From Nonomuraea maritima (GTDB taxonomy: Bacteria > Actinomycetota > Actinomycetes > Streptosporangiales > Streptosporangiaceae), in contig NZ_FNFB01000005.1 of the NCBI RefSeq assembly GCF_900100395.1, forward strand, positions 62,001 to 126,000: DNA of 64,000 nucleotides, read 5' to 3'. The position numbers and the translations under genes were made by a program. The notes under the pieces are model-generated. The model worked only from the letters and a program-made list of their open reading frames with translations. It had not been told where the DNA came from and made no database searches. Of the stretch, positions 52,125 to 61,008 are shown piece by piece. Each line of letters starts with the position of its first letter. Position 1 is the first letter of the stretch.

Positions 52125-52987
52125 ACGGACGTCAGACCTGTCTTGATCAGCGAGTCCAGCTCGGCCAGGTGCTCGTCGGTGAGATCGACCAGCGGCGGCC
52201 GCACCGGGCCGACGTCGAGACCGCGCAGCCGCACGCCCGCCTTGACCAGCGAGACCGCGTAGCCGGGCACCTTGCCGCGCAGGCGGACGAGCGGGGCGTA
52301 GAACTCGGTCAGCAGCCGTTCGTCGCCGTTCAGGTAGGCGAGGGCGATCTCGGGCGCGAAAGCGAACACCGCGCTGGAGTACAACTCCACGCCGATGCCC
52401 CGGTAGGCGGGCATGGTCAGCTCGGCCGTCGGCAGGCCGTTGAAGAACAGGAAGTCGGGGAAGCGCTCGCGCACCGCGAGCACGGTCCGCTGCATGCGGT
52501 CGATGTCGCCGAGGCCGTCCTTGAGCCCGATCACGCCCGGCGTCGCGGCCAGCTCAAGTACGGCGTCGGGTTCGAGCGCCACCGGGCCGCGCTGGTAGAC
52601 GATCACCGGAAGCTCGGCTGCCACCGCGCGTACGTACGCCGCGAACCCGTGCCCCGGTCCCTGCGCCAGGTACGGCGGCATCAGCAGCAGGCCGTCGGCG
52701 CCGGCCTCGCGCGCGGCGCGCGCCTGGTTCAGCGCGGCCCCGAGCGGACCGCCCGCGCCCGCGAACAGCGGCGCCCGGCCGCCCACCGCTTCGGCGGCCA
52801 CCCGGACGACGCGCGCGTGCTCCGCCTCCGACAGCGCCGAGAACTCGCCCGTGCCGCACGCCGCGAACACGCCGCCGGGGCCGTGCTCCATGCCCGTGCG
52901 GATGTGCTCGGCGAGCACGTCGTCGGCCGGCGCGCCCGCCGCGTCGAAGGGCGTCACGGGGAAGAACAGCACACCGCTGAGATTCAT
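52121..52987 (-). CDS. DapA-family enzyme, likely 5-dehydro-4-deoxyglucarate dehydratase-like
   Basis: 288-aa TIM-barrel enzyme of the DHDPS/NAL group: FFPVTPF at the start, the GTGEFSALSEAEH motif, PVIVYQRG with the Tyr, and the Schiff-base Lys in GVIGLKDGLGD. Presence of GTGEF rather than GTTGE points to the 5-dehydro-4-deoxyglucarate dehydratase branch. ATG 52987 has CGGAGG seven bases upstream. Start of the minus-strand sugar-acid operon; the TnpB remnant lies immediately upstream. Confidence 0.85.
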   Translation of the reverse strand: MNLSGVLFFPVTPFDAAGAPADDVLAEHIRTGMEHGPGGVFAACGTGEFSALSEAEHARVVRVAAEAVGGRAPLFAGAGGPLGAALNQARAAREAGADGLLLMPPYLAQGPGHGFAAYVRAVAAELPVIVYQRGPVALEPDAVLELAATPGVIGLKDGLGDIDRMQRTVLAVRERFPDFLFFNGLPTAELTMPAYRGIGVELYSSAVFAFAPEIALAYLNGDERLLTEFYAPLVRLRGKVPGYAVSLVKAGVRLRGLDVGPVRPPLVDLTDEHLAELDSLIKTGLTSV

Positions 52988-52999
52988 CACATGCCTCCG

Positions 53000-53323
53000 A
53001 GGAGACCCCCGCCTTCAGGCGGGGGAGGAATCGGACCCCTGCGGAGCAGGACAGGGGCAGCCGATTCGCCGTCAGGCGAACCGGTGTCAAAACGCCGCGC
53101 GACACGGCACGGTTCGGTAATCGGTTCGACGGTGGCGACAACCAAGCCACCGGACGAACGATCGCAAAGATCCTCGCCGCCGGGCCGGCGGAGAGCTGAA
53201 ACGCCTGTGGAGCTGGTGTAAGACCTCAACGAGAATCCTCTCGGGCGGGCAACCGGCAGTGAAGCAGGAAACCTCACGGGCGACCGTGGGAATCCTTCTC
53301 GTTCACGAGGGGGAGGAGGTCAA
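53000..53323. mobile_element. Degenerate TnpB-type element remnant with hairpin ends
   Basis: The plus strand from about 53155 encodes a recognisable TnpB C-terminus in fragments: AKILAAGPAES, stop, NACGAGVRPQRESSRAG, frameshift, AVKQETSRATVGI. It ends in a right-end hairpin (CTCGT/ACGAG) and GGGAGGAGGTCAA at 53311-53323. On the left, CCCCCGCCTTCAGGCGGGGG (53007-53026) is a second hairpin of the type found at TnpB element ends, in opposite orientation. No nuclease core or TnpA is present. The unit fills the whole gap between two minus-strand genes. Confidence 0.65.
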
Positions 53324-54213
53324 TCGCCATTTTCCTTGAGTTCGGAGCGCCAGCTGCGCCGGGGTCGCCAGCCGAGCAGGCGCTCTGCCTTGACGGTCGA
53401 GAAGGCCGGGAGCGTGCCGGTGAGCCCGGCCGCGAACGGCTCGGTGCCGGGCACGACCTGGGGGAGCAGGTCGGCCAGGGGTTTCCTGGCCAGGGCGTCG
53501 GCCGCGCCGGCGAAGAACACCTCGCCGGTCGGCAGCTCAGGCAGCGCCTCGGTGAGCACGGTGATCAGATCGGCGGCGTCGCGGGCGTCGATGTAGTTGA
53601 ACAGCGACACCCCGCCCAGCTCGGGCCGGTCGAGCCGCTCGCGTACCGTGTGGCCCGACTGCGTGGGCGCTCCGGCCCACTCCTCGGGCGGGATGACGAA
53701 GCACGGCCGTACCGCGGCCATGCGGGTGCCGGACGCGGTGGCGAACGCCTTCATGGTCTGCTCGACCACGACCTTCGACAGGTTGTAGGCGTTCCACGGC
53801 TTGACCGGGTGCTCCTCGTCGATCGGCAGGTACGACGGCGCCCAGCCCCCTGGCGCGCCGTACCCGATGACGGTGGGGCTGCTGGCGATGACGACGCCCG
53901 CCACCCCCATGGCCGCCGACGCCTCGCACACGTTGAACGCGAGCTGCGTGTTGACCTTGAAGATCACCGACTCGGGGGCGCTGAACGGCGTCGCGATGGC
54001 GGCGAGGTGGATCACGGACTCGGGCCGGAACCTCGCCATCACCTCGAACGCCTCACCGGTGTCGGTGAGGTCGGCGGGGAAGGCGACGGCCGCCTCGGGT
54101 GGGGTGCCGGGCGCGCGGTCGACGCCGACGACCTCGTGCCCGGCCGCCGCCAGCGCGGTGACCACGCTGCGGCCGAGACGTCCGGCGCTTCCGGTGACGA
54201 GGACTCTGCTCAC
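53320..54213 (-). CDS. NAD-dependent epimerase/dehydratase (extended SDR)
   Basis: 297 aa with VTGSAGRLGRS at residues 6-16, HLAAIAT, and YNLSK as the catalytic YxxxK. C-terminal WRPRRSWRSELKENGD ends at a TGA that falls within the right end of the TnpB remnant, so the original C-terminus may have differed. GTG 54213 has AAGGAG nine bases upstream. Uronate-dehydrogenase-like enzymes look similar and would fit the sugar-acid operon; that role is inference. Confidence 0.88.
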   Translation of the reverse strand: MSRVLVTGSAGRLGRSVVTALAAAGHEVVGVDRAPGTPPEAAVAFPADLTDTGEAFEVMARFRPESVIHLAAIATPFSAPESVIFKVNTQLAFNVCEASAAMGVAGVVIASSPTVIGYGAPGGWAPSYLPIDEEHPVKPWNAYNLSKVVVEQTMKAFATASGTRMAAVRPCFVIPPEEWAGAPTQSGHTVRERLDRPELGGVSLFNYIDARDAADLITVLTEALPELPTGEVFFAGAADALARKPLADLLPQVVPGTEPFAAGLTGTLPAFSTVKAERLLGWRPRRSWRSELKENGD

Positions 54214-54234
54214 CGTGGGAGGCTCCTTCGGGAC

Positions 54235-54378
54235 TGCAAACAGTTGCACCAAACCTTTGTGTGAGGAAGGGTGGGCCGTCAAGGGGTGATTTCCCTACCG
54301 GCGCTTCACCAGGTCATTTCCGGGTGGGGTACGGGGTAAGCGCTTTCATCCGGCACGGGGTTGCTGCAATCGGTTGCG
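54235..54378. promoter_or_regulatory. LacI-type operators between epimerase and LacI genes
   Basis: TGCAAACAGTTGCA (54235-54248; TGCAA and TTGCA arms) lies before the epimerase. TGCAATCGGTTGCG (54365-54378) lies before the LacI start, and the palindrome AAGCGCTT (54338-54345) lies between. The sites suit repression of both divergent transcription units. Confidence 0.68.
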
Positions 54379-54393
54379 TTATGGTGGGCGACT

Positions 54394-55347
54394 GTGACAG
54401 TGACGATTCGTGATGTGGCCCGGGCCTCAGGCGTGCATGTGTCCACCGTGTCGCGGACGTTCTCCGCACCTCACATGGTCAACGCCGTCACGCGCAGCCG
54501 GGTCCTGACGGTGGCCGAGGAGCTGGGCTACCGGCCCAACCGGGCGGCCAGGGCGCTCACGACCGGGCGCACCCACAACCTGGGGCTCATCGTGGCCGAC
54601 ATCGCCAACCCGTTCTTCCCGCCGCTGATCAAGGCGGCCCACGCGGCCGCCCGGCAGCGCGACTACCACCTGTTCGTGGCCGACACCGACGAGGAGCCGG
54701 CCGCCGAGGAGGAGCTCGTGCAGGCGTTCTCCAAGCAGGTGGACGGCGTGGTGCTGTGCAGCCCGCGCTCGTCCAACAGGGCGCTGGAGCGGCTGGCCGA
54801 GCGGGTGCCGTTCGTGGTCATCAACCGCCGCCTGCGCGGCGCGGCCACGGTGCTGATGGACGTCGGGCATGGCGCCAAACTCGCGGTCGAGCACCTCGCG
54901 GGCCTCGGGCACACCCGGGTGGGCCTGGTGTCGGGGCCGGTGGGCTCGTGGACCAGCTCCGAGATCCGTACGGCGGCCGAGCAGGTGCCGGGGGTCGAGC
55001 TCGTCGTCGTCGGCCCCAACGCGCCCACCGAGCGGGGCGGGTTCGCCGCGGCGCGCGGCGTGCGCGACGCGGGCGTGACCGGGGTGCTGGCCTACAACGA
55101 CCTCATGGCGATCGGGCTCGTGGAGGGGCTCGCCGAGCTCGGGCTGACCGTTCCCGAGGACATGAGCGTGGTCGGTTTTGACGATATCGTTCCAGGGCGG
55201 CTCAACCGGCCCAAGCTCACCACGGTCGCCATGCCGACGGCGGCGGCCGGGCGGCTGGCCGTCGACCTGTTGATCCAGGAGGTGACCGCGACCACGTCGC
55301 TGGAGACCCGCCTGGTCGTCCGTGACTCCACCGCGGCTCCACGGTAG
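54394..55347 (+). CDS. LacI-family transcriptional repressor
   Basis: 317 aa: helix-turn-helix and hinge helix at residues 1-60 (TIRDVARASGVHVSTVSRTF, RPNRAARAL) and a periplasmic-binding-protein-like sugar domain (GLIVADIANPFFPPLI, DGVVLCSPR, VVGFDDIVPGRL). GTG 54394 or 54400. It sits between the epimerase and a sugar importer, with related operators on both sides (54235, 54365, 55356, 55466), so it likely controls the whole sugar region. Confidence 0.93.
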   Translation: MTVTIRDVARASGVHVSTVSRTFSAPHMVNAVTRSRVLTVAEELGYRPNRAARALTTGRTHNLGLIVADIANPFFPPLIKAAHAAARQRDYHLFVADTDEEPAAEEELVQAFSKQVDGVVLCSPRSSNRALERLAERVPFVVINRRLRGAATVLMDVGHGAKLAVEHLAGLGHTRVGLVSGPVGSWTSSEIRTAAEQVPGVELVVVGPNAPTERGGFAAARGVRDAGVTGVLAYNDLMAIGLVEGLAELGLTVPEDMSVVGFDDIVPGRLNRPKLTTVAMPTAAAGRLAVDLLIQEVTATTSLETRLVVRDSTAAPR

Positions 55348-55355
55348 CGCTCTTC

Positions 55356-55512
55356 TGCAAACGGTTGTACTAAACCGAAACGTAATTCATCTGACTTCTC
55401 GACTGGTCGCCCGTGTCACCTGGGATAACTCCGCATCGATATATCGGTAACGGCTATGTAACGTCTGCAAAGGGTTGACGTAACTTTCCGCACGGCTATA
55501 GGAAAGCGCTAT
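55356..55512. promoter_or_regulatory. LacI-type operators upstream of the sugar importer
   Basis: TGCAAACGGTTGTA (55356-55369) and TGCAAAGGGTTGAC (55466-55479) repeat the motif seen upstream of the epimerase and LacI genes, and AAAGCGCTAT (55503-55512) repeats the AAGCGCTT-type site. They occupy the control region of the importer operon. Confidence 0.62.
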
Positions 55513-55540
55513 CCATTCAGATTTCTGCGGAAGGTCCGTG

Positions 55541-55582
55541 ATGACGAATGCCGTGGCTGATCCGGTGGCGGTGAAGCCGTGA
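55541..55582 (+). CDS. 13-codon leader ORF coupled to the importer
   Basis: ATG 55541 with GGAAGG upstream opens MTNAVADPVAVKP and stops in a GTGA overlap with the permease start at 55579. The permease has no RBS of its own in this stretch, so ribosomes finishing the leader probably reinitiate there. Peptide composition shows no obvious attenuator run. Confidence 0.45.
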   Translation: MTNAVADPVAVKP

Positions 55583-56502
55583 CCGCACTCGCACGCGGCG
55601 GCCATCGCGCCACCCTGCGTTCCCGCCGCGAGGCCAGGGCCGCCTATCTCTTCCTGGCGCCGTGGTTCGCCGGCCTGCTGGTCATCACGGTCGGTCCGAT
55701 CCTCGCCTCGCTGTACCTGTCGTTCACCGACTACAGCCTGCTCGAAGAGGCCAAATGGGTCGGCTGGGACAACTACGTCCGGATGTTCACGCAGGACACG
55801 AGATTCCTGCAGTCTCTGCAGGTGACGACCGTGTACGTCGTCGTCTCCGTGCCGCTGCAGCTCGCCTTCGCGCTCCTGCTGGCCCTGGTGCTCGACCGGG
55901 GGCTGCGCGGGCTGTCGTTCTACCGCTCGATCTTCTACCTGCCCTCCCTGCTGGGCGGCAGCGTCGCGATCGCGATCCTCTGGCGCAAGGTGTTCGGCGC
56001 CGACGGCCTGGTCAACGCGGTGCTGGCGGTCTTCGGCATCGAGGGCACCGGCTGGGTGGGCCACCCCGACTACGCGCTCGGCACGCTCATCCTCCTGCAC
56101 GTGTGGACGTTCGGCGCCCCTATGATCATCTTCCTCGCGGGCCTGCGGCAGATCCCCAGCAGCTACTACGAGGCCGCCTCGGTGGACGGCGCCGGATGGC
56201 TGCGGCAGTTCCGCTCGATCACGCTGCCCCTGCTGACGCCGATCATCTTCTTCAACCTGGTGCTGGAGCTCATCAAGTCGTTCCAGTCGTTCACGCAGGC
56301 GTTCATCGTCAGCAACGGCCAGGGCGGCCCGGCCGACTCCACCCTCTTCTACACGCTCTACCTCTACCTACAGGGCTTCAAGCGCTTCGACATGGGTTAC
56401 GCGGCAGCGATGGCCTGGGTCCTGCTGCTGATCATCGCCGGGCTCACCGGGGTGAACTTCCTCGCTTCCAAGTATTGGGTCTTCTATGGCGACACCAAGT
56501 AG
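55579..56502 (+). CDS. Carbohydrate ABC transporter permease (MalF-like)
   Basis: 307 aa, six membrane segments, EAA-type loop EAASVDGAGWLRQFRSITLP near residues 197-216. It precedes its own binding protein by two genes. Part of a second CUT1 importer that again has no ATPase gene. The next permease starts 17 bases before its stop. Confidence 0.93.
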   Translation: MTALARGGHRATLRSRREARAAYLFLAPWFAGLLVITVGPILASLYLSFTDYSLLEEAKWVGWDNYVRMFTQDTRFLQSLQVTTVYVVVSVPLQLAFALLLALVLDRGLRGLSFYRSIFYLPSLLGGSVAIAILWRKVFGADGLVNAVLAVFGIEGTGWVGHPDYALGTLILLHVWTFGAPMIIFLAGLRQIPSSYYEAASVDGAGWLRQFRSITLPLLTPIIFFNLVLELIKSFQSFTQAFIVSNGQGGPADSTLFYTLYLYLQGFKRFDMGYAAAMAWVLLLIIAGLTGVNFLASKYWVFYGDTK

Positions 56503-57352
56503 GCCGGTCCCGGTCCTGTTCCGCCAGTTCCGCGGCGGGCCCCTGGCAAAGCACGCGCTGCTGATCGGCTTCGGCCTGGTCATGCTCTATCCGCTGGTCT
56601 GGATGATCTCCAGCTCGCTGAAGCCGGAGGAGCTCATCTTCCGCGAGCCGGGGCTGTGGCCCAGCGAGTTCACGCTCGAGAACTACACCGAGGGCTGGAA
56701 CGCGCTGAAGCACCCCTTCAGCTACTACCTGTGGAACTCCGCGGTCGTCACCGTGCTGTCGGTGGTGGCGAACCTGGTGGCCTGCTCGCTGGCGGCCTAC
56801 GCCTTCGCGCGGCTGAACTTCCCGCTGAAAAAGCTGTGGTTCGCCGTCATGCTCGGCACGATCATGCTGCCGTACCACGTGACGATCGTGCCGCAGTACA
56901 TCATGTTCTCGAAGCTCGACCTGATCAACACGATCTGGCCGCTCGTCATGCCGAAGGTGCTGGCCACCGACGCGTTCTTCGTCTTCCTCATGGTGCAGTT
57001 CATCCGTACGCTGCCGCGCGAGCTGGACGAGGCCGCGGAGATCGACGGGGCCGGCTACTGGCGGATCTTCATGCGGGTGGTCATGCCGCTGTGCCTGCCC
57101 GCGCTGGCCACCACCGCGATCTTCACCTTCATCTGGACGTGGAACGACTTTCTCAGTCAACTCCTCTATCTCAACAACCCCGACAACTTCACCGTCCCTG
57201 TAGCGTTGCGCACGTTCTTGGATGCCAGCAGCGACTCGTCCTGGGGGCCCATGTTCGCGATGTCGATCGTGGCACTCGGCCCTATTTTCGGGTTCTTCCT
57301 GGCCGGCCAGAAATACCTGATCCGCGGTGTGGCCACCACGGGTCTGAAGTAG
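56486..57352 (+). CDS. Carbohydrate ABC transporter permease (MalG-like)
   Basis: 288 aa with typical six-segment topology and the loop DEAAEIDGAGYWRIFMRVVMP near residues 178-198. ATG 56486 lies inside the end of the preceding gene, giving a 17-base overlap. Confidence 0.93.
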   Translation: MATPSRPVPVLFRQFRGGPLAKHALLIGFGLVMLYPLVWMISSSLKPEELIFREPGLWPSEFTLENYTEGWNALKHPFSYYLWNSAVVTVLSVVANLVACSLAAYAFARLNFPLKKLWFAVMLGTIMLPYHVTIVPQYIMFSKLDLINTIWPLVMPKVLATDAFFVFLMVQFIRTLPRELDEAAEIDGAGYWRIFMRVVMPLCLPALATTAIFTFIWTWNDFLSQLLYLNNPDNFTVPVALRTFLDASSDSSWGPMFAMSIVALGPIFGFFLAGQKYLIRGVATTGLK

Positions 57353-57396
57353 TTCCTCCACCCCCCGACAGAAAACCCCCTATAGGAGGTAGAGCC

Positions 57397-58680
57397 GTGA
57401 ACTCTGGCAAGAAGAAGTGGTCGGCGGCCTTACTCGCCACCGCTGTGCTGGCGGTCACCGCGGCCTGCGGCAGTGGAAGCGACGGCGGGAGCGCCGACGG
57501 CAAGGTCGTGCTGCGTTTCTCCTACTGGGGCAGCGACGCACGGCAGAAGATGACCGAGGAGGCCATCAAGAAGTTCGAGGAGAAGAACCCGACGATCGAC
57601 GTCGAGGGCGAGTTCTCCGACTTCGCGAGCTACTACGAGTCGCTGTCCACGAAGGTCGCGGCCAGTGACGCCCCCGACGTCATCACCCTCGAGATCCGCG
57701 CCCTTCGCGAGTACGCCACCCGCGGCACGCTGGCCGACCTGTCCAGCAAGGTCAACACGGCCGACGTCGACGCCAAGGTGCTCGCCACCGGCGCCATCGA
57801 CGGCAAGCAGTACGCCATCCCCACCGGCGTCAACGCCTTCTCGCTGATCGTCAACCCCGCCCTGGTGGAGAGCAGCGGCCAGAAGCTGCCCGACGACACC
57901 TCGTGGACGTGGGACGACTACGTCAAGCTGGCCGCCGGGGTCACGTCCGGCAGCGGCGGCAAGGTCACCGGCACACAGCTCAGCTGGAACCCGGCCTACC
58001 TCGAGATCTTCGCCGCGCAGAAGGGCGAGCCGTTCTACCAGGGCAACCAGCTGGGCGTGTCCCCCCAGACCATCACGGAGTGGTGGGGCATCATGCAGAA
58101 CCTGATCAAGGACAAGGGCGCGCCCGAAGCGGCCAAGAGCTCCGAGATCGGCGCCACCAGTGTCGACCAGTCGCTGCTCGGCACCAACAGCGGCGCGATG
58201 GGCATGTGGTGGAGCAACCAGCTGGGCGCGGTCGTGAAGGCCTCCGGCCAGAACCTCGAACTGCTGCGGATGCCGAAGCTCGCGGGCGCCGCCACCGGCG
58301 GCATGTTCATGCAGCCGGCGATGTTCTACAGCGCCTCCTCCAAGACCGAGCACGCCGCCGAGGCCGCCAAGTTCATCGACTTCATGATCAACGACCCGGA
58401 GGCGGGCGCGATCGTGCTGAGCGACCGGGGCCTGCCGGCCAGCTCGAAGGTGCTCGCCGCCGTCCGCGACAAGCTGCCGGAGGCCGACCAGAAGACGCTG
58501 GCCTTCCTCGACGAGGCCAAGGGCGAGCTGAAGGACCCGCCCGCGGCCCCGCCGAAGGGTGCGAGCGCCATGGAGGAGATGCTGACGCGCTACTCCGAAG
58601 AGGTCATGTTCGGCCGCATGGAACCGGCCGACGCGGCGCAGAAGTTCATCGCCGAGGCCAACGCGGCCATCGCGGGCTGA
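57397..58680 (+). CDS. Carbohydrate ABC transporter substrate-binding lipoprotein
   Basis: 427 aa, lipobox VTAAC (Cys24), and a family-1 solute-binding fold (VVLRFSYWGSDARQKMTEEAIKKF). GTG 57397 has TAGGAGGT eight bases upstream. It follows two permeases. Candidate ligands are a sugar or oligosaccharide handled by the nearby Gfo/Idh oxidoreductase and hydrolase. Confidence 0.94.
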   Translation: MNSGKKKWSAALLATAVLAVTAACGSGSDGGSADGKVVLRFSYWGSDARQKMTEEAIKKFEEKNPTIDVEGEFSDFASYYESLSTKVAASDAPDVITLEIRALREYATRGTLADLSSKVNTADVDAKVLATGAIDGKQYAIPTGVNAFSLIVNPALVESSGQKLPDDTSWTWDDYVKLAAGVTSGSGGKVTGTQLSWNPAYLEIFAAQKGEPFYQGNQLGVSPQTITEWWGIMQNLIKDKGAPEAAKSSEIGATSVDQSLLGTNSGAMGMWWSNQLGAVVKASGQNLELLRMPKLAGAATGGMFMQPAMFYSASSKTEHAAEAAKFIDFMINDPEAGAIVLSDRGLPASSKVLAAVRDKLPEADQKTLAFLDEAKGELKDPPAAPPKGASAMEEMLTRYSEEVMFGRMEPADAAQKFIAEANAAIAG

Positions 58681-58694
58681 CAGAAGGAGAAACA

Positions 58695-59975
58695 GTGAGG
58701 TACGCGTTCGTCGGGCTCGGGCACCGCGCGCAGATGTACGTCGACGCGCTGCTCGGGGAGTGGCGCGACGCCGGCACCATCGTCGCCCTGTGCGACCCGA
58801 ACCGGACCCGCATGGCCTACTACGCCGAGCGGATCGGGCACGAGGTGCCGTGCTTCGCGCCCGATGAGTTCGGCAAGGTGCTCGAGCTCGCCGACGCGGT
58901 CATCGTCACCACTGTCGACGCCGCGCACGCGCGCTACGTGTGCGCGGCGCTCGACGCCGGGCGCGACGTCATCGTGGAGAAGCCCCTCACGACCGACGCC
59001 GACGGCTGCGCGGCCATCGCCGCGGCGGCCGAGCGCAGCTCCGGCAAGCTGATCGTCACCTTCAACTACCGCTACTCGCCCCGCAACTCGGCGGTCCGCC
59101 GCCTGCTGATGGAGGGGGCGATCGGCGAGGTGACGTCCGTGCACTTCGAGTGGACGCTCGACACCATCCACGGCGCCGACTACTTCCGCCGCTGGCACCG
59201 CGACCGCGCGAGCTCCGGCGGCCTGCTCGTGCACAAGTCCACCCACCACTTCGACCTGGTCAACTGGTGGCTGGGCTCCGCTCCCGAGCTGGTCTTCGCC
59301 CAGACGGGCCTGCGCTTCTACGGCGCGCAGAACGCCAGGAAGCGCGGTCTCGGCGAGCGGCCCGCGCGCGGGCAGGGCGCGCCCGGCCTCGGCACCGACC
59401 CGTTCATCCTCGACATCTCCGCCGACCAGCGGCTCAAGCGCCTCTACCTCGACGCCGAGCACGAGGACGGCTACATCCGCGACCAGGACGTCTTCGGCGA
59501 GGGCATCACCATCGACGACAACATGTCGGTGCTCGTCCGCTACGCCAACCGGGCGGTCATGACGTACTCGCTGCACGCGCACGCGCCGTGGGAGGGCTAC
59601 CGGGTGGCCTTCAACGGCACGGAGGGACGCCTGGAGCTCGACGTGGTCGAGCGCGAGTGGACCCCGCCGCACGCCGCCGTCGACCCCAGCGCCGCCGCGA
59701 AGGAGCACGCGACCGGCTCCTCGGAACGGCTCCTGCTGCGCCGCCACTGGAGCCCGCCGGAAGAGGTGCCCATCGAGACCGGGGCCGGCGGGCACGGCGG
59801 CGGCGACCGGCTGCTGCTGAACGACGTCTTCCGTGGTCCTGGCGACGACCCGCTGGCCCGGCAGGCGGGCTATCGCGACGGCATCCGCAGCGTGCTGACC
59901 GGGCACGCGGCCAACGTCTCGGCCCGTACGGGCGCTCCAGTCCTGCTGGCCGACGACGGCACGCGTGTTCGCTGA
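58695..59975 (+). CDS. Gfo/Idh/MocA-family oxidoreductase
   Basis: 426 aa: Rossmann motif FVGLGHRAQMYVDAL, EKPLTTDADG with the conserved Lys, and the second-domain segment GGLLVHKSTHHFDLVNWW. The region beyond residue 330 is longer than in typical family members. GTG 58695 with AAGGAGA upstream; the next start overlaps its end by 11 bases. It probably oxidises or epimerises the imported carbohydrate with NAD(P). Confidence 0.9.
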   Translation: MRYAFVGLGHRAQMYVDALLGEWRDAGTIVALCDPNRTRMAYYAERIGHEVPCFAPDEFGKVLELADAVIVTTVDAAHARYVCAALDAGRDVIVEKPLTTDADGCAAIAAAAERSSGKLIVTFNYRYSPRNSAVRRLLMEGAIGEVTSVHFEWTLDTIHGADYFRRWHRDRASSGGLLVHKSTHHFDLVNWWLGSAPELVFAQTGLRFYGAQNARKRGLGERPARGQGAPGLGTDPFILDISADQRLKRLYLDAEHEDGYIRDQDVFGEGITIDDNMSVLVRYANRAVMTYSLHAHAPWEGYRVAFNGTEGRLELDVVEREWTPPHAAVDPSAAAKEHATGSSERLLLRRHWSPPEEVPIETGAGGHGGGDRLLLNDVFRGPGDDPLARQAGYRDGIRSVLTGHAANVSARTGAPVLLADDGTRVR

Positions 59976-61005
59976 ACTGGCCGGCGTCACCGAGGCGCAG
60001 TTGGGGCCGTACCCCGCCCTGCCGGGGCCCGAGCTGCGCGCGGCGGCGCGCGCCGCGATGGGCGTGCTCGACCTGACCGCCCAGGACGTACGGGTCGAGC
60101 GCACCTGGACGGCGGGTGACCTGCACGGCGAGGAGCTGTCCTGGACGGTCGGCTTCGGGCCGCGCACGCGGGCGTACCTGCTGCGGCCCCGCGACGCCGA
60201 AGGGCCGCTGCCCGGGGTGGTCGCCCTGCACTGCCACGCCGGCATGAAGTGGGCGGGCAAGGAGAAGATCGCCGACGGCCCCGAGGAGCCGTCGCCCGAG
60301 GTGCGCAGGCTCAGGGAAGCCGCCTACGGCGGGCGCGCCTTCGCCGGGGCGCTGGCCCGGCGCGGTTTCGCCGTGCTCGCGCACGACGTCCTCGCCTGGG
60401 GCAGCCGTCGCTTCCCTCTCGACGTGCCCGGCGGCCCCGGGAGCGAGGCCGACCGGTACGACCTGGCGGCCCGCGATCACGAGCACGTCGTCGCCAAGCA
60501 CTGCGCGGCCCTCGGCACGTCGTTCGCGGGCGTGGCGGCCGGCGAGGACCTGGCGGCGGCGGCCTACCTGCGCTCGCGGCCGGACGTCGGGCCGGTCGGG
60601 TGCGCCGGCCTGTCGGGCGGCGGGCTGCGGGCGGGCCTGCTCGGGGCGTTCGACCCGGAGATCCGCGCCGTCGTGGTCGCCGCGATGATGTCGTCGTACC
60701 GCGACCTGATCGGCACGCACGTGCACCGGCACACCTGGATGTTCTACCCGCCGGGCCTGCCGCGGCTGGGCGACTGGCCCGACCTGGTGGCCGCGCGCGC
60801 CCCCGCGCCGCTCATGGTGCAGTACGCCATGCGCGACGAGCTGTTCCCCGTGGAGGGGATGCGCCGGGCCCACGCCGTGATCGGCGCCCGCTACCGTGAC
60901 GCGCCCGAGGCGTACGAGGCGGTCTTCGCCGACGTGCCGCACAGCTTCGACGTGCCGCGGCAGGACCGCGCCTTCGACTGGCTGGCCGAGCAGCTCAGCG
61001 GGTGA
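59965..61005 (+). CDS. Alpha/beta-hydrolase (dienelactone-hydrolase-like / acetylesterase-like)
   Basis: 346 aa: oxyanion-hole region GVVALHCHAG, nucleophile elbow GLSGGGLR, acid RDELF and His in PHSFDVP. There is no signal peptide. Co-translated with the Gfo/Idh gene. Two related functions are possible: deacetylation of a carbohydrate or hydrolysis of a lactone formed by the oxidoreductase. Confidence 0.87.
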   Translation: MFAELAGVTEAQLGPYPALPGPELRAAARAAMGVLDLTAQDVRVERTWTAGDLHGEELSWTVGFGPRTRAYLLRPRDAEGPLPGVVALHCHAGMKWAGKEKIADGPEEPSPEVRRLREAAYGGRAFAGALARRGFAVLAHDVLAWGSRRFPLDVPGGPGSEADRYDLAARDHEHVVAKHCAALGTSFAGVAAGEDLAAAAYLRSRPDVGPVGCAGLSGGGLRAGLLGAFDPEIRAVVVAAMMSSYRDLIGTHVHRHTWMFYPPGLPRLGDWPDLVAARAPAPLMVQYAMRDELFPVEGMRRAHAVIGARYRDAPEAYEAVFADVPHSFDVPRQDRAFDWLAEQLSG

Positions 61006-61008
61006 CGG

